A DNA stretch of 64,000 bases from Acanthococcus lagerstroemiae (Eukaryota; Arthropoda; Insecta; Hemiptera; Eriococcidae). The notes under the pieces are model-generated. The model searched no databases. It had not been told where the DNA came from and worked only from the letters and a program-made list of their open reading frames with translations. Made by a program: the position numbers and the translations under genes. The stretch covers positions 37,035,574 through 37,099,573 of the forward strand of contig CM063114.1 in assembly GCA_031841125.1 (NCBI GenBank). The letters are read 5' to 3'. Shown here one piece after another: positions 46,753 to 58,841 of the stretch; positions within the stretch are counted from its first letter, which is position 1, and each line of letters starts with the position of its first letter.

Positions 46753-47510
46753 CATTTCATGATTCATCAAGAACATACATTTCATGAGTCATTAAACTTG
46801 CATTGTACCTACAAACAACAACCACCTTTGGTAATACGCTACATGATACCTACTGCTATAAGAATATCAAATTGGGCACAATTAATGTTCAACATGCGCA
46901 GTACTGTTTAACAAGCGTGTACCACAAACACACACATGCTGTATTCAACAAGTTAGTACTGGTTTTGACTTTTGATAATATGTTACATGATACTGCTATA
47001 TGAATATCAAATAGGGTACTTTATTGTTTTTAAGAGTTGCAGTATTGTTTTACAAGTGGGTATAACAAACCCGTATTTAACAAATGAGCACTGGTTTTGA
47101 CTTCTGATAATATCATACACGGGTATCTAATGAGTAAGTATTCCTTGTACAACCTTATCTGACATATGCGTTTAACAAACCTACACAAGTTCTGATAAAA
47201 GACTGCATGGGTATTTAATGGCGCTTTCCTTTATGAACTTGTTCAACTGTTGAACAAAGTCGCTGGTATATTTCATCAAAAGTCAAAGTCAAAAGTTATG
47301 CTCGTTTGCGAAACAAAGCATTTGTGTTTCTATTAAACACATCTGTTAAAGGTTACATGGGAATACACACAGGAACAGGTACTGAGTTTCACTAGATACC
47401 ATGTAGGTAATTATCAAAAGTCGAAACAAGTAGTCCCTAGTTAGAGTATGTGTATTATGTTTTAAAAAGCTATGACTGTGGATATCTAATCATGGTATCC
47501 CTGTATGACC

Positions 47511-47697
47511 TGGTTGAACTACAGCACCTGGAAACACCGGAGTACTGACATTCGCCATTTTGAGTTACTCGGTGCCCAATGATTCACAATTCGATACGCG
47601 GCACGTTCCGTGTAGTGAACTGTGAATCGCTGGGCACCAAGCGACTCATAATGGCGGATGTCAGTACTCGGGTGTTTCCAGGTGTTCTAGTTCAACT
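47511..47697. mobile_element. Foldback MITE with GCCATTTT motif (family C), well preserved
   Basis: Outer ends TGGTTGAAC and GTTCAACTA. Arms carry CACCTGGAAACACC, GAGTACTGACATTCGCCAT, CGGTGCCCA and GATTCACA, all mirrored on the right as TAATGGCGGATGTCAGTACT and so on. The core has a GCACGTTCCGTG-type loop. It is better preserved than the doubled copy at 6866-7190. Confidence 0.85.
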
Positions 47698-48380
47698 AAT
47701 GACACATATAGCAAATATCAGAGCTGGGCATTCGTTCCTGAACCATACAGCGCCCTTCATATTCTGTTATTTTTCATTTTGTGGGTGAAATAGAATGTGG
47801 ACAAATTCTGGAAAGTGAAAGATAGGAGTTGTTTCTGTTTCCCAATGAACGTGAGCCAAAGGATTTGGTTTTAGCGTGAACGGAACGTGAATGGAATGAA
47901 ACACGAGGAAGCAAGGAAATAAATGGAATATGGAATGACGTGGGCAAATAAGCTATTTTTAGAAGTAAATAAAATGGAACGTGAGTGAGTCATTCTTAGA
48001 GGTGATTAAAGAGTGTTGACCTCTAACTAGGCGCTGCATGGATACCTAATAAGTGTGAATCTCTCTAGTGTTTCCTTTAAACAAGCAGGGTCCATTTAAC
48101 GAGCACCACTGATCTTGACACTTGATTATACACTCCACGGATAGGTACCTAATTAATTCTCTGTTTCATTCTGATATATCAATATTTAAAACTAGATCAA
48201 TAAATGTCGACTTTTACGTCCAGTAACACAGAAAAAATGATAAAGAGGCATAAACATTGGTGAATTATTCTCGAAGTCACAGCCCAGCACCCATAGGATT
48301 CATATTTTCATAAACTGTTAGCAAGAGACTGGAATGAAATTATCTTATTTACCCGGAAATGCGATATAAAACCTTATCTA
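47698..48380. other. No gene seen
   Basis: AT-rich; scattered words of the 150 bp repeat field persist to about 48170. Confidence 0.35.
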
Positions 48381-48464
48381 ACCAGCGGGTAAAATGTGTT
48401 ACATCGAAGTATACGACGGAGAACAAGTTAATCAAGCTAAATTACAGGAAAACGGTGCACTTAC

Positions 48465-48741
48465 CGGCGAACTTGTGATCCATGCAATGGCAATTTTCCG
48501 TTTCAGTCATGTGAAATGCAGAATTAACGTGACTATTGGTTACCGGTTTCCCGTTTTCCGCCTTTTTCTCGTGTTTGATGTCGAACCTCCTCCAGAACAT
48601 GGGAGAACAACCGTTGCCCAGTCGATCCTCTATCGATTCCTTGGTATCTTCGCCGTTCCTGGCGAAGCCGACTAATTTGACGCCGTCTATCGGCGAATTC
48701 TCGCTCTTCATGTTGTACGATAGGTGATTGACGATTGGCAT
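48465..48741 (-). CDS. Candidate first exon of the SLC26 gene
   Basis: On the minus strand an open frame runs from ATG at 48741 (MPIVNHLSYN) or 48711 (MKSENSPIDGVKLVGFARNG) to a consensus donor GTAAGT at 48464. The last part reads TENCHCMDHKFA. The exon is CpG-rich and has no repeat. It ends in phase 1. The 5164 acceptor supplies exactly the two bases needed (G plus GT gives Gly), so joining to the SLC26 exon keeps the frame. A hydrophilic N-terminal tail is normal for SLC26 proteins. The link is an inference: about 43 kb of intron would separate the exons, and a one-in-three phase match can be chance. Confidence 0.5.
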
Positions 48742-48831
48742 CACGAGTAAATTCGCGATATTTGAAACCGAATCCGCGAACCAAAATGCACTTGGTGGGC
48801 GTGAAACCCGGAAACGAGGCGAGAATTGTAA

Positions 48832-48839
48832 CTTTTATA
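48832..48839 (-). promoter_or_regulatory. TATA box upstream of candidate exon 1
   Basis: TATAAAAG on the minus strand, about 90 bases before the ATG at 48741. A TTTCAC at about 48806-48801 could be an initiator. The position and the CpG-rich surroundings support transcription toward lower coordinates. Confidence 0.5.
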
Positions 48840-48879
48840 CGAGGAGGCGAGTTATGCACTAGGCACTGCACGTGAACCG

Positions 48880-51257
48880 AGTCGCGAAGATGGCATACGA
48901 GAGTACGTTGGCCTAGAATGTTTATTTATGAATTCTGTGCACCCTGATACAATCGAGATAGGCATTGCGATTTGACGGGATGAACTCGATCACCTGAAAC
49001 AATTGAAAAAAAAAAGTTAGTTGAATGCATAGAAAGACTCAATCACCTAGAACAATTAAAAGAAAACAGTTTGTTGAATACACAGAAAGGCCTCTATATT
49101 GATAATTAAATGGAAACAGAATCAGTAATTAAGGAGCTAAGGAGATTGATCCAGGACGCTCGGCTGGTAAGACACTCAGAAAACTGAGGGGGAAGGGGAA
49201 AGAAGCGGGAAAAGAGACCAAAAGAAAGAGAAGAACAAAAAATTCTATACCCCTCAGATTGAACTTTTTTAACAGGGAGCGGATGCCTCATTTAATAGGA
49301 ACTTTCCAATGCGGTGGTGCGCTAGTATCGTTGTTACTGATAAAACAAATAACGACAACAGTGAAGCAGGATCAAATAAATTCATCAGTTACACTTAGTT
49401 TGGATAGAGTATATTAAGATTTTATCGACTTTTTTTTGCTAAAAATTTTACTTTTTCGTTTTTCCCGTTTTTTCCTGGTCTTTTTCTTACAGACAAAGTA
49501 ATCCCTTTTTATAGAAACTGCCACAAGTACAAAATTTAAACAAAAATTATAAATATGAAAAAGGTGGATAATTTTCAGTGTGACGTAGTTGATTGTGTGT
49601 GGACATATTTGGTTATTTCAGGATAATTTTGGTCAAAATTAGCTGATGTTTATTCAAGCAGCCCGGAACTTTCTCAGGCATTCTTAATGTCAATATTGGT
49701 ACAGTTTTTGTTTTCTCATTTTCGTATAGTTTTGGTCGGATGTGGTAGTTTCTGATCATGTTTGGTTAGAACCGGAAAGGTGATTTGGAAAGGCCATAGT
49801 CCCAGGGCATTAGGCTGGGAAGAGTATGCCTAGAACAATGAGACAAAAAAGAGGTAAACGTAGAAAAGAAAACCGAAAAAGGAACAGAAAGAAATTATGA
49901 AGAAATAGTTCATTTTCCTGAAAACATCGGACGACAACTTTTAGAAGGAAGGGGGAAGGACGCTTTTCAGTGATTATCCCCGAGGTACATTTCGCTCGAA
50001 TCCGGCTTCAACCAGAATAGTAGATTACATCTACACCTATAAGTAGATTTAAGGACAGAAATCCTTGGATTTTCAGTTTTTACTCTACATGAAACTATTT
50101 CTTTAATGTCAGTTAAACTTGTGGATTGTAGGTACTCATCTCAGATCTCCGCGGCACTATACTGAGCAGACGGTTTCGATTTTACATCAAATTGATGTTT
50201 ATGAGATATTATTCTGAAATGGCAATAGCCAAAAAAAGCTATAAAACTTACAAAAAGTGAACTCCCTAGTTAAGTACATATTCAACCGGAACTACATAAA
50301 TTAGCAATTACAGACGTGCATTAAGCTTTATTAATACAAACAAATAAACCCAGCAATCCGAATTCCGTACTAGAATACCAATTTTCAATATTTTCAAACT
50401 GCGTTTAGCACATTTTATGTAAGAGATCTGTAAATATAGTTACTGTATCTATTTTAATTTATTTTTCAAGGTTTGAGATTATCATAAGGTAGAAAACAGC
50501 TGAAATTTACTAAACAACAAATTTTCATTTTACAACTTTTTCAATTCCTTTTAGTAACTATTAAACGGATAGGTACGTGTTTAAAATTCATTTTCCAATT
50601 TCAACGAAGACTAATTGAATTTATACCAAGTAGCATGAAGCAATTTTCCACAGTAACACAATAAAAATTACAACGAGGTAATTATACGAAACTGTATTAC
50701 AGCAGTGTGCGTTTCATTTGCTTCGGGATAATAAGCGGTGCACTGAATAATTGTTACTAGGTCTAACAGTTTTTATGTTGAGGAAGTCCTTCACTTTTTT
50801 GTGACGAGTAGTTCGGATACACATCGGTTTAAATACTGACTGTACGATTGTATCTATACACGAACACGGTGAGTATAAGTGTATTACACGTAAGTGCCAA
50901 TGAGGGTAACATAAAAAAGAAGAAGTATTATCTAAGCACAGTGACGATAAGAGCGCGGGAGGCTTAAGGCAAGAAGTTGAGTCATATTTCGGTTATCGGT
51001 CAGCTTAGTTTATCACTAACTGTTACATTGAGGTTTCATACAGGAACGAGTAATAGACAGTGGTGACTGAAATGCGGCTTTCGAACTTATACTAAAGTAC
51101 CCACGTTGTAAGGTATTCATTCAGAGTCGGATTGAGGGAAAAAGGGTGAGGGATGGGGAGAAGGTGTGATACCCCATTTGGGAAATTCCGACTCTTACAC
51201 GGGAAATTTTGGAAAATGAATTAGTTGGCGACTTTTTTTTTTTGACATGGATACGTC
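48880..51257. other. Presumed upstream region, mostly unrecognised
   Basis: Contains a purine-rich tract (49184-49240), a copy of the AACAACAACAGTGAAGC-type repeat (49308-49370) and AT-rich sequence. No credible exon. Confidence 0.4.
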
Positions 51258-51655
51258 TAAAGGCCGAGCTAGACGATCACTAGTTTTCATCAATTATTGC
51301 TTCAATTATTGAAGACGTATCATTCAATTTTTTGATGATAAAAAAAGATTTTGAGAGTTCTTCCACACTATCAAATTTTTAATAAATTAATGTATAGTAG
51401 TTTCAATAATAAATCAAAAAACGCAAGCGATATTATCAAACTGAAACCTCTCTGAAATTAAAACAGAACAGTCCGGCTATCAAAATTTGAGCTCGTATCA
51501 ATAAAATTCAAAACGATTTGAATTTTATTGACACCTTGACAATAAAATTATACCTTATCAATTCTTGATGTGAAACCAACCAACTGGTCAATTAATTAAT
51601 AAGAAAAATATTGAAGCAAAAAATTAATGAATACTGATCGTCTAGCTTGGCCTTA
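51258..51655. mobile_element. MITE with AAGGCCGAGCTAGACGATCA ends
   Basis: AAGGCCGAGCTAGACGATCA (51260-51279) is mirrored by TGATCGTCTAGCTTGGCCTT at 51635-51654 with one mismatch. The 350 bp interior is AT-rich and mirrors itself weakly (TCAATTATTGCTTCAATT; AATATTGAAGCAAAAAATTA). Confidence 0.75.
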
Positions 51656-52027
51656 ATGGCTCGCCACGCGACAGAAAGATTCCGCAGAAAACGTTCCACA
51701 TAAAACGCTCCGCGGAAAAACGTTACCATCATGATGTAGTTGTGTATTCCTCTTTACACGGTCATTCGTTCCCACATGTTTCAACCGGCCGGCACGAAGC
51801 ATGCCGAGCGGAGCCGAGAATGGGCGACCAGAGAAGGTATTGAAGCGTGAGTAGCGCGTCAACATGGTCGCCTGTGCCAGTGTTGTCATCTCTCACGAGC
51901 TTTTGAAAAATACCAAAACTTTCCACAAACTCAAAATTTTCATAACAGTTTTACAAAAAAAAAAAAAAATCTTGCTCAATTTTGCTCAAATGATCTCGAC
52001 AAACGCCTGTTTTTTTCATTAATTGTC
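51656..52027. other. No gene; CpG-bearing stretch
   Basis: TCCGCAGAAAACGTTCC here resembles a segment near 58050-58100 in inverted orientation, a dispersed repeat. The 78-codon minus-strand frame is not recognised. Confidence 0.3.
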
Positions 52028-52035
52028 TGAAGTAG

Positions 52036-52479
52036 CAGGGATGGAAATGGAAGTTGGAAGCCATAAGCCAATGAATTTTATCTAAAAATAGCAGAAGCTA
52101 AAAGTTGGAAGCCTGATGTAAAATACTGGAAGCTGGTAGCGGAAGCCAATTATTTTTCAACTTCGTTTTGGCTTCTTCTTTCTGCTACTTAATTCTTTTA
52201 CATTATTTTACCATTATACCCTTTCCGTTTACCTCAGTCTGGGTCGATTAATGTACACACGCTAGAATATTATAAGTTTTATGACAAAAGAAATCAAAAA
52301 ATTAAAACTCAAAGCGCTAAATTAAAAACCACAAACTCCCCTTGGAAAATTTTGATGGGCATGGAAATGGAAGCTGGAAGTTTTTGTATTTAAGCAAAAA
52401 GCCGGAAGTTGAAGCAGTTTCAACGGGGGAATATTGGAAGCCGGAAGCGAAGCTAATTCATTCAGCTTTTCCATCTTTG
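52036..52479. mobile_element. hAT-type MITE, GGAAGC-rich
   Basis: Ends CAGGGATGGAAA and TTTCCATCTTTG. Flanks TGAAGTAG (52028-52035) and GAAAGTAG (52480-52487) agree at six of eight. Its GGAAGCTGGAAGC texture links it to 8210-8679 and 10841-11296. Confidence 0.7.
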
Positions 52480-52875
52480 GAAAGTAGCAAATTTGTAATA
52501 TTTTTCTTTCATGATTGGCTCCATATTTATAGAACCAAACACCAAAACTGACTGTGGTATTTTATTTATATTCAATAATTTCTTTTCAAAATTGACCCTT
52601 TCTGGGGCCATCGAGTAGGATACGAATTGGCTTCAGTAACCTTGAAAACTTTTAAAAAGATGATATCTCGAAAAAATTAACAATGTTTGATGCCAACCGC
52701 CTTCCGTGAATCCTCGGCGGGTCAGACGTGAAAATTACATACAAATCGACTTCAGAAACCTCAAAACCTTAAGTCATTCCGTACCTCGAGTTTCATTTTC
52801 CGCCCCTCCTCTTTTCATTTGAGAGCCATCCCTTGAGGCCATTAACCTACACTTCGCAGTCAAGCTATATTTGAA

Positions 52876-53535
52876 TCGGTCAGAACCAAAAGGGGTTAAG
52901 TCCAATAATCGCACTTTTCAGGAAGCGAAAAAAACTGTTTTATTAGAAAATTTGAAAATTGTGGAATAGTCCCTTAAGGGTGGTGGTAGAGGGTCACAAG
53001 AGACAACTTTTAAGCCCGGTCCCGTCGAATAAACTTTTGAAGGGCCGGAGCTGGGGGGATTCAAAGTTTTTGGATTTAACCCCTTTTGGTTCTGAACAAT
53101 TTCTTTTGCAGTTTTACGGCTCAAAATTGACGCCTCTTCTGTATCCAGACATAAAGGGGTCACTTTAGTCTCGGTCCTATTCCAATCGAGCAAAATCCCT
53201 GCTTGTAAGAAAAAAAGTTCTGAAGCTGTATTGGAAAATTGCGATTTCGTTTTTGAAAAAAGCATTTTTAGGTATAAAAATGCAAAAGGGGGGGCGGAAT
53301 TTTTTATTTATTTCTATTTTTTACAATAAAATAAACTATTTTCGAACAATTTTTGAAAAAGATCCATTTTTTGAAAATATTTTATTACAAGAAATTCACA
53401 GAAAGCGATGTTGCCAAAAAGCATTTTCCCAGCAGTTTCACGAAATTTCGACCACACGATACTTTAATACCCCATAATCCGTGAAAAAAGCAAAAACAAC
53501 AAAAGTGGACTTAACCCTTTTTGGTTCTAACCGAT
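52876..53535. mobile_element. Inverted-repeat element with a third internal copy of the arm
   Basis: TCAGAACCAAAAGGGGTTAA (about 52880-52899) is mirrored by TTAACCCTTTTTGGTTCTAA (53511-53530). A third copy TTAACCCCTTTTGGTTCTGA lies at about 53077-53096. Outside it, to 53797, is the ACGACCACCTTAA-ended repeat. No coding content. Confidence 0.6.
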
Positions 53536-54279
53536 CATTTTATGCTCGACCAGCATCGCATAGCTTCTTGAAAATTATGAGAACAAATTTTGAATCCAAT
53601 TAAATTCCATGGAAAAAAATTTTTCAATTAAAAATTTCTATTCAATGTATTTCCTTATAGAAGGGTAAAAGGCATCATGTGACATGAGTTCCTTTTTTCC
53701 GATCAGGTTAAAACTTTACTGGATTTTTTTTTGTATTTTATTAAGACTGGAAGGGGTTTCGGTCAAAATTCCGGTGCTCAAAAATGACGACCACCTTAAC
53801 ATCTATGTACGTTAACTGGAAGTGGAAAGGATTGTTCGAATTTCTCAAATACTATCAAAATTGTATTTCTTCGAACAAGGAAAACTTTGGGTAAATCAGT
53901 AACATTTTGGAGTACTTATACCTAAGATGAGAATATTTGGATGCAATAGAGTATACTGAGAAATTTTCATACTGTAAGTAGGTTTTGGACGGTCTTGTGA
54001 TATAAGACGGAAATTCAAAAATTTCAACTTTTACTGGTTGCTTTTTTATGCCTTTTGGCTTCCCAGTCCCCCTCTCCCACCGGAATCACCCTACAGCATA
54101 CCTTCTACTCGGAAGGGGGCACTACTACTGGTTAACTATACAGCCTGAAATTTCAGAGGTTCACATGAAAATGAGAAAAATTACATATTTACCGGGGAAA
54201 AAAAAAAGGATTCATTATATTTCTAAAAGTGTTTTCATGTTGATTATGATTACAGATCTGACTCCAGAATTCTCTAAAA
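53536..54279. other. No gene; ACGACCACCTTAA repeat end
   Basis: The segment up to about 53797 is related, inverted, to 33498-33630. The rest is AT-rich. Confidence 0.4.
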
Positions 54280-54287
54280 CCATTTTA

Positions 54288-54528
54288 CAGTGACGTACCA
54301 GGATTTTTCCAAGGGGGAGGGTGGATCAGCAAAATTTTTGGCGGTACACCTAATACGAACTATATGTTTTTACATAGACGTATCAGTACGTTGTGCTTTT
54401 CAACTTCAATTCTGCATCTGAATTTAAATTTCATTTCGCGCATTTACTGTGATACTGCCAGCATATAAGAAATTCTCATCTCAATGGGGGAGAATTCATC
54501 TCCCTAATCCCCCCTGGCTACGCCATTG
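54288..54528. mobile_element. hAT-type MITE with perfect 8 bp TSD
   Basis: Ends CAGTGACGTACCAGG and CCTGGCTACGCCATTG. CCATTTTA flanks both sides exactly (54280-54287 and 54529-54536). Interior blocks AAGGGGGAG and CTAATCCCCCC resemble the 15120-15324 element. Confidence 0.92.
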
Positions 54529-54700
54529 CCATTTTACCACTAACGGGTAATTTGTATATATTAGGACTGATAGGTTTTGATTCAGCAGCCGTGTAACCAT
54601 ACGGTCTGACTGGACTACAGCCCAGAGCGAAAAATTTTTGGGGCGGACAATACTTAAAACCGGCCCTAGTTACCGGAATTCATTAAAAATTGCATTTCTC

Positions 54701-54791
54701 GGACTCTGTACCGCGTAGTCAATTCGGCATGGACGGGCGCGGTTAGAACCAAAATGGCGTATTGCCGCACTCGTGTTTACAGTGCTTTAAC
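54701..54791. mobile_element. Half of a family A foldback MITE
   Basis: Only the right half remains: AGTCAATTCGGCATGGACGG, AACCAAAATGGCG and TTGCCGCACTCGTGTTTACA ending in GCTTTAA. The left arm is missing or replaced. Confidence 0.7.
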
Positions 54792-55930
54792 TCGAGTAGT
54801 TACTAAATGTACAAAAGCAGTTAATGAGCTGTTTTTTCAGTGTCAGTGTCCTTCCGTGCAGCAGTTGGACTCTTTTTTTCTTCTTTATATTTTTTTTTTG
54901 TTTTTGTTTTTGTAAGAGGAAATTTTGTAGCATTTCAATCAGTATTCACCAAAATCTCGAGAAAGTAGAGAAATTCCGGGACCCAGTCGAGAAAATAAAT
55001 GAGTGCTCTTTTATTCCTTCTTCTGTTTGTCAGCTGAATTTTTGTAACATTTTAATTGGAATTTTTCGTGATCACCACCTCTTTCCATGTTTTTCATGCC
55101 AGCCCTGTGTACAGCCTCAGTATCAGTAGTCTTCCTGAGGAACTTAACCAACCTGCACGCTTTGAGTCGACATATCAAAATTTCAGTCATATAATCAACG
55201 GCCTCTCGATTTAAGATATAATTTTAACATATTTAGAGAACTCCGACCAAGTTGGCGAACCTCTTCAACTTTATGGACAGCATGTTCATCCAACTTATTA
55301 AAAAACATCCTGTTCGTTAACTGAAAGTCATTATTTCGCCCATTAGGTATAATTAAGCATACGTGCAAGCGTTTGTTCTTTCCAAATATGAGTTTTATTA
55401 CACATCTAGGTAGGTACTTGATGTAGAGAAGATTGTGTATGCTAAGTGAGATCATTAGTTATGGGCAGCAACGAGTTATTCTCAAATTAAAAAATTTATC
55501 ACACAAAACATAGCCAAATTACTGAAAATATTTGCGCGTCAAACTGTATTTTTCCAGGCAACGAGGCGTAACGCACAAGAGCGGTCACTTTATGCTATAC
55601 CTACGCCTGGAAAACCTGAAAAAAATTCGGAAAACGCCAATGGTATTTAAAACAATAATTTTTGCAACTACAAACGAATACTTAATCATAACCCACCTCA
55701 GTCATCGGAAAATGTAGTAATTTTCCGCTGTTTGTAGTGCGATCATTCGTAATAGAGCGGAAAGCGAAAGAGAGCACTACAAATATTAAAATGAATATAA
55801 ATTTGTAAAGTATAGGAATGAGTGCTAAAAGAAAACACTTGCAAGCCAAGAAACAGCTGCTCGAAACCCAACAATAGTTTGGCTAATGATGTATGCAAAT
55901 TCTTAGATTGTGTCGGGTCAATGACAAAAA
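54792..55930. other. No supported gene
   Basis: Open frames here (54824-55129 plus, 55195-55455 minus) have no recognised domain. A T-rich tract is at 54870-54910. Confidence 0.35.
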
Positions 55931-55936
55931 GAAAGT

Positions 55937-56510
55937 AGGTAGGTGCTTTTCATCGGCCAAAACAGAAAATACCAAACGAGTCAATGTCTTCGGAAACGTG
56001 TACACCCGACTTCATTGTTCATAGCTTTTCAATCTGAAACGTAGTTTTCCAAAACTGTATAAATCTTTCAGAGAAAAGCATAATCTTCGTTGGAAAATAA
56101 CTGCGGAACGATCAGACATTTTTCATGGCCATTTTAAGGTCACATACATATAAGGAAGTTCAAAGTAACCAATCCTAAATTGCTAATATAAATTACTTGA
56201 CCGTTCCTCAGTTGTTTGCCGACTAAGTCGAAGGTACATCTCATCGGCCAAAACAGAAAATACGAAAGGAGTCAATGTTTTACAACCGACTTCATCCGTT
56301 CATCACTTTTCAGTATGAAGCATAGTTTTCCAAAATGGTCTGAATCTCAGAGAAAACCACCATCTTCGTTAGCCAATAACTGTGGAACGATCAGCCATTT
56401 TCCGTGGCTATTGTAGGATCTCATATAAAAAAATTCGTAGTAACCAACCCTAAAATGCCACTACAAATGACTTAGCTGTTCCTTAGTTATTGACCGACTA
56501 TGTTGAAGAA
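55937..56510 (+). repeat. Tandem duplication, about 290 bp unit x2
   Basis: 55937-56225 and 56226-56510 share CATCGGCCAAAACAGAAAAT, CCGACTTCAT, GTAGTTTTCCAAAA, GGAACGATCAG and TAACCAACCCTAAA in order, at about 75-80% identity by eye. Non-coding. Confidence 0.8.
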
Positions 56511-58434
56511 GTACTTTATTTAAAAACGTATTTACGCCTCACGTGTTAGTTTCAACAACGAAGCTTCTGTTTCACGATTTTACAATTTGAGATAGCATCG
56601 CAGACCCACGCAATTTCATTAACAAGATAAGGTACATATTTTCTTACACTTATACAAAGTTAAAGTTCCTAGAATAATGTAAGGACCCGAGATTATTATA
56701 ACAAAGAAGGTTAGCCAGACGTGTGTAAGACGCAAAGACGTCACTGAAGTGCCAATCACACAGGTCGCTTATGGGAATACAGCTTTATTCGATTTTTACT
56801 CACATTTTGAGAATTAATCATTTTGTCTGAAACAAGGTATTTCAATTAATAAAATTATGAAAGTACTTCTTTGGTTGTATGTCATCTTGCCCTCCGCTCA
56901 CTATGTCATCTTGTTTGCTTTTGTATCAGATTTTCGAAATATAAAAAAAAAATTGAAACTTATACAGTGTGACCAACATTTGAAGCAAAAACTTGTAATT
57001 TTCGCGAGGGTAGTTTTCAAGAAATCGTCGCTTTGTCATCTTATCGACTATGTCATCTTGGGCCACTCTCCCATATTATACTACTATCAATAATTCAGTT
57101 TGTAACCCTCTATGGAACCTTTTTCGTAATAAATACTACTAAAATGATTTCAGAAATTGCAACTCGAGAAACTCCAGATTCGATGTATTAAAAGCTATAA
57201 ATTTGTCTGTGTCGATACTTTGTGGATTCTTTGGAGGCGAGTGCTCCTCTGAAAAAGAATTGAAACCCGAGTTCATTGAATCCAAAAATCATAGAAATAG
57301 GTGATCGCCTGATATTTATTTGATTAATACTGAAGAGATATAATTTCATCATCAGTAGACTCCAACAGCCCTACTCTGAATCCCTGTTCTTTGCCTACAC
57401 GATTCTTTAACTTCTTGTCCAGTCTATTGTCAAGTTAAGAAAAAAAATCCGACTGCTGCATGGAATGTCATGGGACATATTGTTACATGGATGCCCATGT
57501 CAACCAGGCGACCGCGTTGATGGTTGGCACAGTTGGCACGCATACTCACATTCCAATGCCTTCTAGTCGTATATTGGGACTCGGAATCAAAGTAGCTGAC
57601 ATCTAGTGGATGTTTTGTGAACCCTCATTGAGTGATCATGGAGAAATTAATAAATACAGTCGCGCCGCCAATTGATAAAGTACCTCTCATTTCTTACTTC
57701 ACTGCACTTCTATTAATTTTATTACCTGACATGTTCAATTTTTAATCGCAAGTTCGAATATGTAGCTCCCTGCAGTTCAAATTTGAAGCATGCCCGTCAT
57801 TTCTTTATTTTATAATATTTTTTGAAAACCCCCTATTTCTCATTTACGGCAATGTTGTTTCCCTCCATAATCACTCGACCTTTTATTAGGAGGGGCACAT
57901 TAGCGCTCCTACATTCCATTCCACATCCCAATTCTCGTCTATGCTTAGCATACTCTGTGTTGGTCGGTCGAAACTATCGAAACATGATAGAACGAATGAC
58001 TGCGTAAAGAAGAATACGCAACTATATACATCACGATAGCAACGTTTTTCTGCAGAATGTCTTTTATGGAACGTTTTTTGCGGGCCATTTTCTGCGGAAT
58101 TTCCCTCTTTGGCGTGGTCAGCCATCAGACCTATCCATGTCAAAAAAAGTATCATCATTTAAAGGAAAAATAAAATTGCACTTCTTTCTTAATTTTACCC
58201 ACGATATTTGAATGTAAAAAAAGGGGAACCTGGCGAGGTTTGCCACTCTGAATTCGATATTCATAAAATAACGACACTCTACTCCACATACGTTTCCAGG
58301 TGTAGACTGGGACCTAAAAAGCCAGGAGGACATCCGTTTTTACAGGGCCACTTGAGCAGTAAAGAGCCATTTACCAATTCAGAAGCTTAATCAGTGTTCA
58401 TCAGTTATAGAGGAAGCAGGTTTCTCAAAATACA
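56511..58434. other. No supported gene
   Basis: ACTATGTCATCTTG-type words repeat four times at 56878-57062, making a spurious 78-codon frame. The GACATCTAGTGGATGTTTTG segment near 57600 is a dispersed repeat. Nothing else was recognised. Confidence 0.35.
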
Positions 58435-58841
58435 TAGGCTGTTGCTAAGTAACTGAGACTAAAATTCGTACGGCCCACCAACGCTACCTATCGGCGTTTC
58501 AACGCAGTTGGGGAATCATTTGGTTCATTAGCTATCGATCGAGAGCACGTCGAGCACATTTGATTGAAAACTCGCTGTTCCAGACCAATTTGAAAGAAAC
58601 CATATGCGTTGACCCCTCCATTTTTTTAAAGACTTTTTTTTTTTTTTTTAAGAAGGAAAGAAAGCATAGGATTACAACATTTATTATTAACCATCGTCTT
58701 CATCAAGTACACGAATATCTTTTACAAAATAAGGGCCATTCATGGCTACACAGGCCTCCATTCATTCTTGCCATCGAACGTTTTCGCGTATTCCGCCGCC
58801 GGTAACGAGGAGAAAGGAGAACATCTGCGCCGTGGTGATGA

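Larger units (their letters stand above)
44200..47400 (+). repeat. Degenerate tandem field, about 130-165 bp units
   Basis: Recurring words, in order, are AACAAACACACATGCTTTG, TTTAACAAGCACACACAGG, CTTTTGATAATAC, TACATGATACTGCTCTATGG, ATATCTAA and TATTGTTTAACAGGTGCGG. Clear units are near 44570, 45575, 45728, 45856, 45991, 46925 and 47060. It is interrupted by the TTACCC element (44440) and the palindrome at 46174-46752. Short frames across it are not credible genes. Confidence 0.72.

Noticed and set aside
48533..48871. 112-codon minus-strand frame and 93-codon plus-strand frame (48394-48675) as separate genes
   Set aside because: They overlap the candidate SLC26 exon in other frames. Only the frame with the GTAAGT donor and matching phase is supported. 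The Arg-rich alternative is a shadow of CpG-rich coding sequence.
56857..57093. 78-codon plus-strand frame as a membrane peptide
   Set aside because: It is generated by repeated TATGTCATCTTG words, which give the recurring YVIL residues.
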